A stretch of 64,000 bases of DNA from Scytonema millei VB511283 (GCF_000817735.3 NZ_JTJC03000002.1:566242-630241), one strand, 5' to 3'; counted from the stretch's first letter, positions 55,207 to 64,000 are shown. Numbers and translations are program-made. The notes: generated by a model not told the origin, from the letters alone.

Positions 55207-56763
55207 TTATCTCCGCAGCCACCACAGCAATACAGCGCAGGCAAAACCAATGACTGGCAGAATGACTAAAGAGATCCAACCTAGAAGATTAATTTGTAGG
55301 GGTGTGAGATTCAGACGGCGCTGTTTTTGTTCCTTGGGGCGCACGGATAGAGTTTGTTTGTTATCTTGACTGCTCAACCAGCTAATGGAATTTAAGAACA
55401 CGTCTCCATTCAATTGCTGCTCGAATAATCCATCGATCGCAAATTGAGCGTTACCAATGACTACCATCCTGGCTTGAGTTGTCTTGGGAGCAGCATTAGC
55501 TACTGGCTCGGCTGAGACGATGCGATTGAGGGCGTAACCTATAGTTAAAGGACCTTTGCGATCGCTTGCCGGATCGAAGCGCAATGGTTGGCTTTGTATG
55601 TCGCTTTCCGCCCAACTTTCAGCACTCGTTTGTAGAATTGGCGTTGCTTCCACTCCTGTGACTGGTTTGCTGTCAATTGCTCTCGCACCACCAAAAATCG
55701 ATAGATTATTGCCAAAATCTTGCGTAATTGGATGTTGTCCGTAATTATCAACCACAGCAAAAGCAGGACCAAAACCGATTGCTTGTCCAGCAGGATCGAT
55801 AATCACTCGGTTATCTAGGGTAAGCCCCCAATTTTGCAGCAGACTATCTAAATTGGGGTTTGTCTGAGGGTCGAGGAGTAGCATCAAACTTCCACCCCGA
55901 TCTAAATACGCGCTTAAGGCTTTAACTTCCTGGGGAAATAACCCTCGTTTGGGACTGGCGACGATAACCACAGTCGCATCTTGAGGAATTTTCGCTTGCT
56001 GGACTAAATTCAGCGGTTCGGCAGCAAAGTTTCTATCTTTAAGTGTATTCAGGGCTGAGGATAGCTTACTCTGTTCCCCAATCCCAACTTCGCCGTGACC
56101 TTGAAGGAAATAGACTTTTCCAGCGCGATCGCTTGTCACTTGCTGAATTTTAGTTGTCAGTTGCACTTCTGACAATCGCCCTTGTCCGACCGATTGTATG
56201 AACTGTCGCCGATTGCCTGCTTCTATGTAAACATCACCAAACGATTTCACACCGAACTTTTGAGCTAACCCTGGTCGTGTTTGTGGATCGACATACTCAA
56301 AACTAAACTGCGACCCTTGACGGCGATAATTTTCTAATAATGCTCGATCTTGGGGGTTTTGGTTGCGATCGAATACCCACACCTTGACGGGTTGAGATAA
56401 ATTTTGGACAATTTCACGCGACTGAGGGGCTAAGGTATACAGCCCTGTTTCGGTGAAATCGATCCGCGTTTGGTAGCGAGTGGCTAAGAAATTAATGAGT
56501 CCGAGAATGACCAAAACTGCTAAAGTTGCAGCGATCGCATTTGTTCCCGCCTGAGTCGAACGTCGCTTCCACCACTTAGTTTTATAAGCTTGCCATACCA
56601 GACCTAAAACGCTTAAAACAGCGCCAGCAGCAATTAATCCCAAAGGGACAATTCCCCAACTACCTGCTACGGTTCCCGCTGTTAAGCCCATCAGAATCAG
56701 GAAGGGACCGAGCAAAAATAGGTATTGCCAATAAGTTTTTTTCTTTTTAGCGACAGTTTTCAT
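55207..56763 (-). CDS. gldG: GldG-family ABC system auxiliary protein
   Basis: This 518-residue protein has helices near the start (about 12-60 and 80-100) and at the end (about 490-515). A large middle domain carries VYFLQGHGEVGI, VVIVASPKRGLFPQEVKAL and GGSLMLLLDPQTN, the GldG/IFT52-like pattern. In gliding Bacteroidetes GldA-F-G form an ABC complex; the role in cyanobacteria is not settled. Here the ATPase and permease genes are upstream, and a DUF4340 gene is downstream. Confidence 0.85.
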   Translation of the reverse strand: MKTVAKKKKTYWQYLFLLGPFLILMGLTAGTVAGSWGIVPLGLIAAGAVLSVLGLVWQAYKTKWWKRRSTQAGTNAIAATLAVLVILGLINFLATRYQTRIDFTETGLYTLAPQSREIVQNLSQPVKVWVFDRNQNPQDRALLENYRRQGSQFSFEYVDPQTRPGLAQKFGVKSFGDVYIEAGNRRQFIQSVGQGRLSEVQLTTKIQQVTSDRAGKVYFLQGHGEVGIGEQSKLSSALNTLKDRNFAAEPLNLVQQAKIPQDATVVIVASPKRGLFPQEVKALSAYLDRGGSLMLLLDPQTNPNLDSLLQNWGLTLDNRVIIDPAGQAIGFGPAFAVVDNYGQHPITQDFGNNLSIFGGARAIDSKPVTGVEATPILQTSAESWAESDIQSQPLRFDPASDRKGPLTIGYALNRIVSAEPVANAAPKTTQARMVVIGNAQFAIDGLFEQQLNGDVFLNSISWLSSQDNKQTLSVRPKEQKQRRLNLTPLQINLLGWISLVILPVIGFACAVLLWWLRR

Positions 56764-56791
56764 AATAGTTTTCTATTTGACTACGGCAGAG

Positions 56792-56829
56792 GAGATCCCC
56801 CCAACCTCCCCTTAAAAAGGGGGGCTAGA
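56792..56829. repeat. C-rich GATCCCCCC element
   Basis: GATCCCCCCAACCTCCCC, TTAAA and AAGGGGGGCTAG pair as a hairpin. It is a member of the family seen at 50139 and 61499. It reaches into the end of the ankyrin-like frame and supplies its last residues. Confidence 0.75.
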
Positions 56830-57042
56830 GGCGATAATTAAACTTTTTTTGGCTGCATCAAGTAATAGCTGATAAACTCTTTGTCCCTCTGGTTTCTTTC
56901 TCGTTTTTGCGCGATGAAGGGCTGTGATTTGCATCCAACCAGGAATAGTTGGATTAGCACCTGCATTAATTAGCAACTTGGCGACTTCAAAGTCACAATT
57001 TCCTGCGATCGCACCATCAAGATCTTTGAAATCGTAAAGCAT
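56812..57042 (-). pseudogene. Ankyrin-repeat remnant overlapping the permease gene end
   Basis: The 76-residue frame has one clear ankyrin unit (DFEVAKLLINAGANPTIPGWMQITALHRAK) and a partial helix. It has no room for a proper N-terminus: its ATG lies 26 bp inside the permease gene. Its last residues (SSPPF) come from a C-rich element. It looks like the C-terminal piece of an ankyrin gene left when the 5' part was lost. A short active protein is possible but less likely. Confidence 0.55.
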
Positions 57043-57835
57043 CGATCGCCTGTGCGGTGAGAAAAATCCCTAATAGAATGTAACTGAGAAAAACAACTAA
57101 ACTACTAGAATCAAAAATCCCTTGTATCCAATTGGTATAGTGTTTGAGTAACGAAAGATGACTTAAAATTGCACCCACTGGCGTACCGCTAAGATTTTGG
57201 GCGATCGCATCGATAACCCAAAGAAACAAAATTAAAGCAAATGTAATAATCGCCGCCAGAATTGTGCTATCGGTGAGAGAAGAAATGAACATTCCTAGAG
57301 ATAAGATTCCTGCCGCTAATAGGATGAGTCCCAAATGTCCCATCAAGGGAACGACTGGAAATATGGCAGGGTTCGCAGTACTTAAAGCAAATGCTTCATA
57401 AGCAAAAATTGGCAATATCAATGTTAGAAAAAATGTAACAACTCCTAATAGTTTCCCTACAGCAACCGCCCAGTTTGTCACGGGAGAAGTCGCGAGTAAT
57501 TCTAACGTGCCGCGCTTGCGTTCTTCGGCATACAAACCCATTGATAATATAGGCAAGATAAATAAAGCCAAAGAACCCATGATTCCCAAGAAAGCTTGTT
57601 GAAACTCGTAAGCCACATCAATCGGTGAGGCAGGAACTCCAGGTTGCTGCCCTTGCAGTAAATCTCTTTGAGCAACTTGCTGAATAATTCCTTGTGGACC
57701 CAATAGAATCAAGGCAAAGAAAAACCCAGATAATAACCAAAATATACCCGCGATCGCATAAGCCAAAGGCGAGACAAAATAACTTTGTAACTCCCTTCGA
57801 TAAATCGCGATGATGTTAGCAAAAATTAAACGCAT
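57017..57835 (-). CDS. gldF: ABC transporter permease, GldF-like
   Basis: This 272-residue protein has six helices. It starts with AIYRRELQSYFVSPLAYAIAG and carries YAEERKRGTLELLATSPVTNWAVAVGKLLG in the first cytosolic loop, as in GldF and NosY-type ABC-2 permeases. It works with the ATPase upstream and the GldG-like protein. Its 3' end overlaps the ankyrin remnant by 26 bp. Confidence 0.87.
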   Translation of the reverse strand: MRLIFANIIAIYRRELQSYFVSPLAYAIAGIFWLLSGFFFALILLGPQGIIQQVAQRDLLQGQQPGVPASPIDVAYEFQQAFLGIMGSLALFILPILSMGLYAEERKRGTLELLATSPVTNWAVAVGKLLGVVTFFLTLILPIFAYEAFALSTANPAIFPVVPLMGHLGLILLAAGILSLGMFISSLTDSTILAAIITFALILFLWVIDAIAQNLSGTPVGAILSHLSLLKHYTNWIQGIFDSSSLVVFLSYILLGIFLTAQAIDALRFQRS

Positions 57836-57838
57836 AAT

Positions 57839-57948
57839 GAGGAGCGAGGAGTGAGGAGCGAGGGGACAAGGGAGACAAGGGAGACAAGGAAGCAGAGGAG
57901 CTTCAGGAGCAGAGGAGATAAAACAACTAACTGGTCATTGATAACTGG
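57839..57948. repeat. GAGGAGCGAG, GGGAGACAA and CTGGTCA repeats
   Basis: The spacer between the Gld-type permease and ATPase genes is wholly repeat DNA, and the CTGGTCACTG units continue into the C-terminal codons of the ATPase gene. Confidence 0.8.
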
Positions 57949-58923
57949 TTACTGCTCACTGGTCACTGATAACTGGTCACTGGTCACTGTCTCTTCCATA
58001 GTTAGTTCTAAGAACACATCTTCTAATGATGCTCGCGTTCTTCGCATTTCGTAAATTTTCAGGCCCATTCCGACCAAAACGGCAACAATATCTGGTCCTG
58101 GCTCCGTAGTAGGTTGGGAAATGACTCGCAGCACGTAGCGATTGGCTTCTGTGGTAGATATTGATTCTACCGATCGCACGCTGGGCAGCATTTTTATCAA
58201 TTGTTGCGCCGCCGCGCTATCCCCTTCAGTCTCAATTTCGTAACCTGCACCACCAGTCAGGTTTGCCTCTAAACTGTCGGGAGTTCCGGTAGCAATGATT
58301 TGTCCGCGATTGATAATGGCGACGCGGTTACAGGTCATGCTGACTTCTGGCAGAATGTGGGTAGAAAGTACGATTGTATGGCTATCAGCAAGACTTTTAA
58401 TTAAATTACGGACATCAATAATTTGGCGGGGATCGAGTCCTACCGTAGGTTCGTCGAGAATAATCACTGGGGGATCGTGAACGATCGCCTGAGCGATCCC
58501 CACCCGTTGACGAAACCCTTTGGAAAGTTTGCGAATCAAAACGCGCCGTTTTTCTTGTAGGTTACACCGTTCGATAGCTGCTTTGACCCGCCGATGGCGA
58601 TCGCCTGCGGCTACTCCCTTCAGTCTTGCTACAAAATATAGAAACCCTTCCACCGTCATATCGAGATATAGAGGTGGTGTTTCTGGTAAATAACCAATCC
58701 GCTGACGCACGGCTAAGGACTGTTCGTGGACATCATAGCCTGCGATGCGTGCCGTACCGCTACTCGCAGGTAGATAGCCCGCTAAGATCCGCATAGTTGT
58801 GGTCTTTCCAGCGCCATTGGGTCCAAGGAAACCCAAAATTTCTCCCGCTTCCACGCTGAAAGTCACATCCTGAATCCCAGACGTAGAACCGTAAATTTTA
58901 CTCAAATGTTCGACTTCAATCAT
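57949..58923 (-). CDS. gldA: ABC transporter ATP-binding protein, GldA-like
   Basis: This 324-residue ATPase has Walker A GFLGPNGAGKTTTMR, signature LSKGFRQRVGIAQA, Walker B VIILDEPTVGLDP and switch STHILPEV, as in GldA and NatA-type proteins. The C-terminal residues (SDQLSVTSEQ) come from CAGTGACCAGTTATCAG repeats, another repeat-coded tail. It heads the Gld-type gene group. Confidence 0.9.
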   Translation of the reverse strand: MIEVEHLSKIYGSTSGIQDVTFSVEAGEILGFLGPNGAGKTTTMRILAGYLPASSGTARIAGYDVHEQSLAVRQRIGYLPETPPLYLDMTVEGFLYFVARLKGVAAGDRHRRVKAAIERCNLQEKRRVLIRKLSKGFRQRVGIAQAIVHDPPVIILDEPTVGLDPRQIIDVRNLIKSLADSHTIVLSTHILPEVSMTCNRVAIINRGQIIATGTPDSLEANLTGGAGYEIETEGDSAAAQQLIKMLPSVRSVESISTTEANRYVLRVISQPTTEPGPDIVAVLVGMGLKIYEMRRTRASLEDVFLELTMEETVTSDQLSVTSEQ

Positions 58924-58982
58924 GAATCAGTTATCAGTTATCAGTTATCAGTGGAGAGTGACTAGTGGCTGGTGGCTAGTGA

Positions 58983-60155
58983 CTAGAATGAATCCCCTGC
59001 TCCCCTGCTTCCTTGTCCCCTCTGCTCCCTGCTCGTGCGCTCCCTGCTCCCTAGTAAATACCCTTCCATCAAGCAATCAGAACCTACGGTACGCCACTGG
59101 ACTCGTTCGAGAGTTATGGCTTGTGTCATTTGGGTGAAGCCTAAGTCGCCTACTGGGGTGGGAGCTGTGCTGCCGCCGATGATTTTGGGGGCAATAAAGG
59201 CGAAAATTTTCTGAATTGTACCTTGGGCGATCGCTTCTGCTGCTAAAGTTCCGCCGCATTCCCACAGAACGGAAAGACAGCCGCGCTGGTAGAGATGAGC
59301 CATTGCTGCGGTGGGGGTGAGGGAATCGAGTTCTAAAATTTCTACACCGCGATCGCGTAAGATTTTCTGCATGTCAGGGTTTGCTCCCGTTTGCGTCATC
59401 ACTAATGTCGGTACTGTTTCGGTTTGCCACAAATGAGCCGTTGTTGGTAAATCTAACGTCCGGCTCATGACTACCCGTAAAGGATTAGGAGCATCAATTT
59501 GGCGGATTGTCAAGCGAGGATTGTCAATCCTCACGGTGTTTCCGCCCACAATGATGGCATCGCACGCAATTCGTAGCTGCTGTACCTCTTCTCGCGCTGC
59601 TGGATTAGTGATCCAGGCACTATGACCGCTAGTGGTGGCAATTTTGCCATCGAGGGTCATGGCATATTTAAAGATGCCGAAGGGTCGCTGGTAGATCATG
59701 CGATGAATAAACCCTTCATTGAGTTGCCGACAGTCGGCTTCTTCGACTCCAACTACAACTTCAATTCCCGCACTGCGTAGCCGCGCAACTCCCCTCCCTG
59801 CAACTAAAGGGTTCGGATCGACCATTCCCACTACAACTTTTGCTACCCCAGCCGCGATTAAAGCTTCCGTACAAGGTGGGGTACGTCCGTAGTGGTTGCA
59901 GGGTTCGAGGCTGACGTAAACGGTAGCTCCCAAGGCGCGATCGCCTGCTGCTTTTAAGGCAAAAACTTCTGCATGGGGTTGCCCCGCCCCAGGATGAAAG
60001 CCCTCGCCGACGATTTTTCCATCCTGCACCACAACAGCCCCAACCAGAGGATTGGGAGCAGTGCGTCCCAAAGCACGACGGGCAAGGGTAAGACACCGTT
60101 GCATCATTTCTCGGTCGAAAGCAGTACCTACCCTTGGCTCTATTTTGGAATCCAT
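58983..60155 (-). CDS. ribD: Riboflavin biosynthesis deaminase/reductase RibD
   Basis: The protein has 390 residues from the ATG at 60155. The deaminase domain (1-145) has PHAEVFAL and EPCNHYGRTPPCTEAL for zinc. The reductase domain (about 150-365) has FGIFKYAMTLDGKIAT and DCLMEGYLLG. It does two early steps of riboflavin synthesis from GTP. The last 17 residues (ERTSREQRGQGSRGAGD) are coded by GGGAGCAGG repeats, so the C-terminus is repeat-derived. Confidence 0.95.
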   Translation of the reverse strand: MDSKIEPRVGTAFDREMMQRCLTLARRALGRTAPNPLVGAVVVQDGKIVGEGFHPGAGQPHAEVFALKAAGDRALGATVYVSLEPCNHYGRTPPCTEALIAAGVAKVVVGMVDPNPLVAGRGVARLRSAGIEVVVGVEEADCRQLNEGFIHRMIYQRPFGIFKYAMTLDGKIATTSGHSAWITNPAAREEVQQLRIACDAIIVGGNTVRIDNPRLTIRQIDAPNPLRVVMSRTLDLPTTAHLWQTETVPTLVMTQTGANPDMQKILRDRGVEILELDSLTPTAAMAHLYQRGCLSVLWECGGTLAAEAIAQGTIQKIFAFIAPKIIGGSTAPTPVGDLGFTQMTQAITLERVQWRTVGSDCLMEGYLLGSRERTSREQRGQGSRGAGDSF

Positions 60156-60390
60156 TGCCAATGCCGCTTGTACTCCAAAGATTAGCTGAGATTCTGCGCT
60201 ATATTATAGGCTTGGTGAGACTTTTGACCAAGCAAGAAGTCAGGAGTCAGGAGCCAGGAGTCAGAATAACTAAATAAAAACTGAAATCTCGCGCCTTCAG
60301 AGTTACAAGGAAAAAGCCAAGTCTACTGACTCCTAACTCCTTCGATCGATTTTGACTTTTAACTTTTGACTTTTGACTTTTGATTTTGCC

Positions 60391-61434
60391 ATGACATACT
60401 TTCGCCACAACATCGAGCAAATGTCAGGCTACGTACCTGGAGAACAGATCGTTGGCGCGAATATTATCAAGATTAACTCGAATGAGAATCCTTACCCGCC
60501 CTCACCTTTGGTATTGGAAGCATTACGTAACTTAGATGGAGAATTATTACGGCGCTATCCAGAACCAATGGCTGGACGTTTTCGCACTGCTGTTAGTGCT
60601 GCTTTAGATCTCCCTTCCGACTGGATTATTGTCGGTAACGGTAGTGACGAACTGCTTGGTGTGATTACCCGCGCTTGTACCTCACCGCAACGGCAAATTG
60701 TTTGTCCGATGCCGACCTATGTTTTATATCGTACCTTGGCACAGATTCAGGATGCTGAATTTGTCGAAATTCCCTATGACAACAATTACAATCTGCCGCT
60801 AGAAGAACTCATCGCGGCAAATGGAGCTGTGACATTTATTGCTTCACCCCACAGTCCATCTGGTACAGTCGTGTCACTGGATATACTCGACAAGTTGGCA
60901 GCACAACTACACGGTGTTTTAGTCATTGACGAGGCTTATGTTGACTTTGCCACAGAAAATGCTTTGGAACTGGCTAAAAAACACGATAATGTCATCATTT
61001 TAAGAACGCTTTCTAAGGGCTATTCTTTAGCAGGAATTAGACTGGGCTTTGCTGTAGCTAATCCTACTTTAATTGCCGGATTAATGAAGGTGAAAGATAG
61101 TTACAACGTTGATGCGATCGCCTGTATTGTAGGGGTAGCTGCACTTCAAGACCAAGCACACAAAAATGCTAATGCCGAGAAAATTAAAACGTCGCGGGTA
61201 AAGTTAGCTAGTGAATTGCAAAAACTCAACTTCGATCTTTATCCATCGCAAGCCAACTTTCTTTTAGCGCGATCGCCTCATGGCAATGCCGAATATCTTT
61301 ACCACAGTTTGAAAACACGAGGTATATTAGTCCGATATTTTCCCCAGCCGCGCCTAGAAGACAAACTTCGCATTACTGTTGGTACAGACGAGCAAAACGC
61401 TCAACTTGTCAAGGCTCTGGCTGAGATTTTGTGA
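60391..61434 (+). CDS. hisC: Histidinol-phosphate aminotransferase HisC
   Basis: The protein has 347 residues from the ATG at 60391. It shows NSNENPYPPSPLV, GNGSDELLGVI, the SPHSPSG turn, VIDEAYVDFA, and the PLP lysine in RTLSKGYSLAGIRLGFAV. It converts imidazole-acetol phosphate and glutamate to histidinol phosphate. An in-frame TTG 18 nt upstream lies in TTTTGAC repeats and is unlikely. Confidence 0.92.
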   Translation: MTYFRHNIEQMSGYVPGEQIVGANIIKINSNENPYPPSPLVLEALRNLDGELLRRYPEPMAGRFRTAVSAALDLPSDWIIVGNGSDELLGVITRACTSPQRQIVCPMPTYVLYRTLAQIQDAEFVEIPYDNNYNLPLEELIAANGAVTFIASPHSPSGTVVSLDILDKLAAQLHGVLVIDEAYVDFATENALELAKKHDNVIILRTLSKGYSLAGIRLGFAVANPTLIAGLMKVKDSYNVDAIACIVGVAALQDQAHKNANAEKIKTSRVKLASELQKLNFDLYPSQANFLLARSPHGNAEYLYHSLKTRGILVRYFPQPRLEDKLRITVGTDEQNAQLVKALAEIL

Positions 61435-61498
61435 AGAATGTAGGAGCAGGTTTTAACTAAAAATTGTCATACCAATTCTATTTGTTTGTGCATAGACT

Positions 61499-61542
61499 CG
61501 ATCCCCCCTAGCCCCCCTTATGAAGGGGGGTTGGCGGGATCT
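61499..61542. repeat. C-rich GATCCCCCCTAGCCCCCC element, copy 3
   Basis: GATCCCCCCTAGCCCCCC, TTATG and AAGGGGGGTTGGCGGGATC form an almost perfect hairpin with GATC ends. It lies between convergent hisC and mreD and may act as a terminator for both. Confidence 0.75.
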
Positions 61543-61594
61543 TCTGCGGCGTAGTCACAAAGAACTGGTATCAGTAAAATCTGTTCTCAAATCC

Positions 61595-62188
61595 TCATCG
61601 CGTGCCTAAAAATCTCGTTGTTGTCCACCAATGATTTAAGGGATAGTAAATAACTGGAGCCCAAAGGCTACTGATTACGGCTGAAATTAACGCAATTTGT
61701 TGGTGATGTTGCCACACCTCAGCTAATTTCTCTAATGGCAAACCAAATGTATATGTTGTTGCCTCACCCAGAAAACCAAATTGTAGAGTGGCGATCGTTT
61801 CTACCATAATCGTCATGGCAAAGACAATCAGAGCCACAGAAATAAAATCTTCCTGAAGATAGCGCTGCTTTTGCAACCGTGCCGTCAGAATTCCCACCAT
61901 CATTAAACCAAAAACGTGAGTGGGATTATGGGCAGTCATGCCATCTTGAATCAGTCCTAAAGTAATACCTGCGATCGCTCCTTGTAAAACCGAGCGTTTA
62001 ATACTCCAAGTAACTACCCAGATCAGCAGCCAGTTAGGAGCAATACCAAGTAAAACTGTTCCTGGCAAGCGCATCGGTAGTAAGAGCAGACACAAACTCG
62101 CCGAGCCAACAATCGCTACCCCATTAACAAACTGTCGCCAACCAGGAGACTTTTGCCACAGATATCGCAAAGATTTAAGTCCCTGCAT
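61595..62188 (-). CDS. mreD: Rod shape-determining protein MreD
   Basis: This 197-residue membrane protein has about five helices and the pattern NGVAIVGSASLCLLLLP followed by GLIQDGMTAHNPTHVFGLMMV. MreD links MreC and the cell-wall elongation enzymes. It is the third gene of mreB-C-D. Confidence 0.85.
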   Translation of the reverse strand: MQGLKSLRYLWQKSPGWRQFVNGVAIVGSASLCLLLLPMRLPGTVLLGIAPNWLLIWVVTWSIKRSVLQGAIAGITLGLIQDGMTAHNPTHVFGLMMVGILTARLQKQRYLQEDFISVALIVFAMTIMVETIATLQFGFLGEATTYTFGLPLEKLAEVWQHHQQIALISAVISSLWAPVIYYPLNHWWTTTRFLGTR

Positions 62189-62333
62189 AAAAAGAAGAGG
62201 AGATTTTTTAAAATTTCAATTTTCAGAGCCTCGATCTTAAAGCAGCAAACGAAAATCGTAATTCAGACTTTGTAAATCGTAATTTTTATGTTTAGATCGA
62301 GCAGGACGCACGACTAGCCATGCGCCCTACTTG

Positions 62334-63083
62334 CTAATGACTTTTAGAATAAACAACTACCCACTCTAGATGGGGAATGGGAGCGGAAAAGGAGACAATA
62401 GCTTCGGGAGCGGGGCTTTTATTCAAGTCGATGGATTCAATCTTGCCTACGGGTAGTCCGGCGGGATAAATTTGGCTGTAGGTAGAAGTGACGATCGCAT
62501 CGCCGCGTTTCACGTCAGGCACTTTATCAAAAAACTGCATCACGGCTTGACTTTCTGATAACCCGCGTAAAAATCCCGTATGACGGCTGCGACTGACTGT
62601 CACCCCTAGCTGACTAGTGCGATCGCTAATTAACAGTACGCGGCTGGTACTGGGAGTGACGCTACTAATCTTACCCACCAATCCCCCAGGAGCAGTGACA
62701 ATATCTCCGACTTTAATTCCCGTACTCGTACCGCGTCCCAAAGTTATTTGTTGCCACCATTGATCGGCACTACGTCCGATGACTGGAGCGACAATAGCTT
62801 GTTCTAAACTATTAGCAGACTCATAACTAAGTAGTTTTTTCAACTGCTGGTTTTGGCTTTTGAGTTCTGCTAACTGAGCTTGCAGCTCTTGATTTTGAGC
62901 ATCACTTAAACGCTCTGCTTGCACGGAAACCGAGCGATGAAATGGGTGAGTGATGAGCTGATAAATTTCAAAAATCAGTGCTGCTTGGGTCTGCCTGACA
63001 GTCCAAGCAGTACCAAGGGCAACAACGCATAGTAAGATCGGTAGGGCGCGTTTCTCCCACCACTGACGACGTTCGATATACAT
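62334..63083 (-). CDS. mreC: Rod shape-determining protein MreC
   Basis: This 249-residue protein has an N-terminal helix (about 14-35), a coiled coil (about 58-88, LSDAQNQELQAQLAELKSQ) and beta domains with APVIGRSADQWWQQITLGRG and GLVGKISSVTPSTSRVLLISD. MreC shapes the elongation complex in the periplasm. It lies between mreB and mreD. Confidence 0.93.
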   Translation of the reverse strand: MYIERRQWWEKRALPILLCVVALGTAWTVRQTQAALIFEIYQLITHPFHRSVSVQAERLSDAQNQELQAQLAELKSQNQQLKKLLSYESANSLEQAIVAPVIGRSADQWWQQITLGRGTSTGIKVGDIVTAPGGLVGKISSVTPSTSRVLLISDRTSQLGVTVSRSRHTGFLRGLSESQAVMQFFDKVPDVKRGDAIVTSTYSQIYPAGLPVGKIESIDLNKSPAPEAIVSFSAPIPHLEWVVVYSKSH

Positions 63084-63206
63084 AGGTTTTAGTAGTTAGC
63101 AGTCAACTCGATGGGCTGACTTAATAGGCTTTTAGGTTTAGATAACAGAGAGATATGCAATTTCGTTGACGGTTGACAGTTAACCGTTAACCGTCAACTG
63201 TTAACG

Positions 63207-64000
63207 CTAGCCGCGCCGAGAGCGATCGCTAAAGACTCGCTCCATTTGCTTAAATTTTTCCAATGCCAATCCCGTTCCTAAGACAACGCAGTGCATTGGC
63301 TCGGCTGCTACGTGGGTGACGATACCAGTCTCATGACTAATTAGCGTATCTAGTCCTTTTAACTTCGCGCCTCCACCCGCAAGCATAATACCTCGATCTA
63401 CAATGTCGGCTGCAAGTTCTGGTGGTGTCCGTTCCAGCGTCCGCTTGAGTGCTTCCACAATCACAGACAGCGGTTCTGACATACTTTCGCGAATTTCTGG
63501 TTCTTTAATTGTGACGCTGCGCGGCAAACCAGAAAGCAGATGCAATCCCCTGACTTCCATCATATTATCTTCGTCATCGCGGGAGGGATAGGCAGAGCCA
63601 ATCCGCAGCTTAATTTCTTCCGCCGTGCGTTCGCCGATGACTAGGTTGTAAATTTTCCGCATATACTGCATGATGGCTTCATTCAGCTCATCCCCTGCAA
63701 TCCGTACCGATTCGCTCAGTACCGTACCGTAAAGGCTGAGAACGGCGATTTCTGTTGTTCCACCCCCAACATCTACGATCATGCTGCCGATAGGTTCGGC
63801 AACAGGCAAACCCGCGCCGATTGCTGCTGCTAGTGGTTCATCAATCAAATAAACTTCTCTCGCACCTGCTTGAGATGCTGCATCCATTAATGCTCTGCGT
63901 TCTACCCCCGTAACTCCGCTGGGAATACCAATCACGACGCGGGGAGAGACAACCCTGCCTTCATGAACTTTTTGCATGAAATGCTTCAGCATCATTTCAG
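63207..64000 (-). CDS. mreB: Rod shape-determining protein MreB (N-terminus outside window)
   Basis: About 264 residues are present; roughly the first 80 are beyond the right edge. The actin-like motifs VVIGIPSGVTGVERRAL, YLIDEPLAAAIGAGLP, VDVGGGTTEIAVLS, ERTAEEIK and GIMLAGGGAKLKGLDTLI are clear. MreB forms filaments that guide lateral cell-wall synthesis. Methionines at the right edge are internal, not starts. Confidence 0.96.
   Translation of the reverse strand, partial: EMMLKHFMQKVHEGRVVSPRVVIGIPSGVTGVERRALMDAASQAGAREVYLIDEPLAAAIGAGLPVAEPIGSMIVDVGGGTTEIAVLSLYGTVLSESVRIAGDELNEAIMQYMRKIYNLVIGERTAEEIKLRIGSAYPSRDDEDNMMEVRGLHLLSGLPRSVTIKEPEIRESMSEPLSVIVEALKRTLERTPPELAADIVDRGIMLAGGGAKLKGLDTLISHETGIVTHVAAEPMHCVVLGTGLALEKFKQMERVFSDRSRRG

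Overview
The window is chromosomal DNA of a cyanobacterium. It carries cytochrome b559 with photosystem II assembly genes (rubredoxin, ycf48, psbEFLJ), psaI, plastoquinone-type NADH dehydrogenase genes (ndhCKJ), two one-helix high-light-inducible proteins, the group 1 sigma factor, and an aa3-type oxidase cluster. HIP1-type octamers (GCGATCGC) occur throughout. Intergenic DNA is packed with heptad-type tandem repeats and several dispersed palindromic elements, a texture typical of large-genome filamentous or baeocyte-forming cyanobacteria. A Chroococcidiopsis-like organism is my best guess, but that is inference. No rRNA, tRNA, CRISPR array, insertion sequence or prophage was seen.

Layout. 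1-2 kb: two-subunit xanthine dehydrogenase (one subunit cut by the window edge). 2.2-5.0 kb: lone psaI facing the rubredoxin-ycf48-psbEFLJ operon. 5.4-7.1 kb: ndhC-ndhK-ndhJ with overlapping frames. 7.1-13.4 kb: mixed single genes (GNAT, MiaE-like, phosphatase, M48 protease, DUF4330, hydrolase, lipoprotein, polysaccharide deacetylase). 14.3-16.4 kb: sigA, then two hli genes carrying upstream HLR1-type sites. 16.5-21.4 kb: polyamine-type ABC transporter (ATPase, two permeases) with an aminobutyraldehyde-type dehydrogenase. 21.6-22.9 kb: thiS and thiE. 23.2-32.3 kb: beta-helix/SPOR protein, HIT, ComM-like ATPase, RecJ, DUF1499, YciI and a membrane GTPase. 32.6-35.3 kb: STAS protein, Mini-RNase III, RlmB, DUF1816. 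35.4-40.8 kb: SpoIID-like protein, TM0106-type nuclease, two glycosyltransferases. 41.4-50.9 kb: PrxQ, an ABC exporter next to ctaB and ctaA, and divergent ctaCDE. 51.1-54.1 kb: flavoprotein, CobD-like decarboxylase, HU. 54.4-58.9 kb: Gld-type ABC system with a DUF4340 protein. 59-64 kb: ribD, hisC and mreDCB (mreB cut by the window edge).

Most content is housekeeping, so I see no large undescribed system. The unusual signals are smaller. (1) Intergenic repeat DNA has entered coding frames in many genes, giving in-frame low-complexity inserts or C-terminal tails; the tail on ThiS buries its essential C-terminal Gly-Gly. (2) A roughly 60-bp mobile-looking palindromic element supplies the start codon of a permease gene. 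(3) The STAS gene appears to start at an ATC codon behind a perfect Shine-Dalgarno sequence. (4) Both hli genes have HLR1-type sites. (5) A pair of matching operator-like palindromes lies between the xanthine dehydrogenase gene and psaI. (6) An ABC exporter and a small secreted protein are linked to the haem A/oxidase genes.
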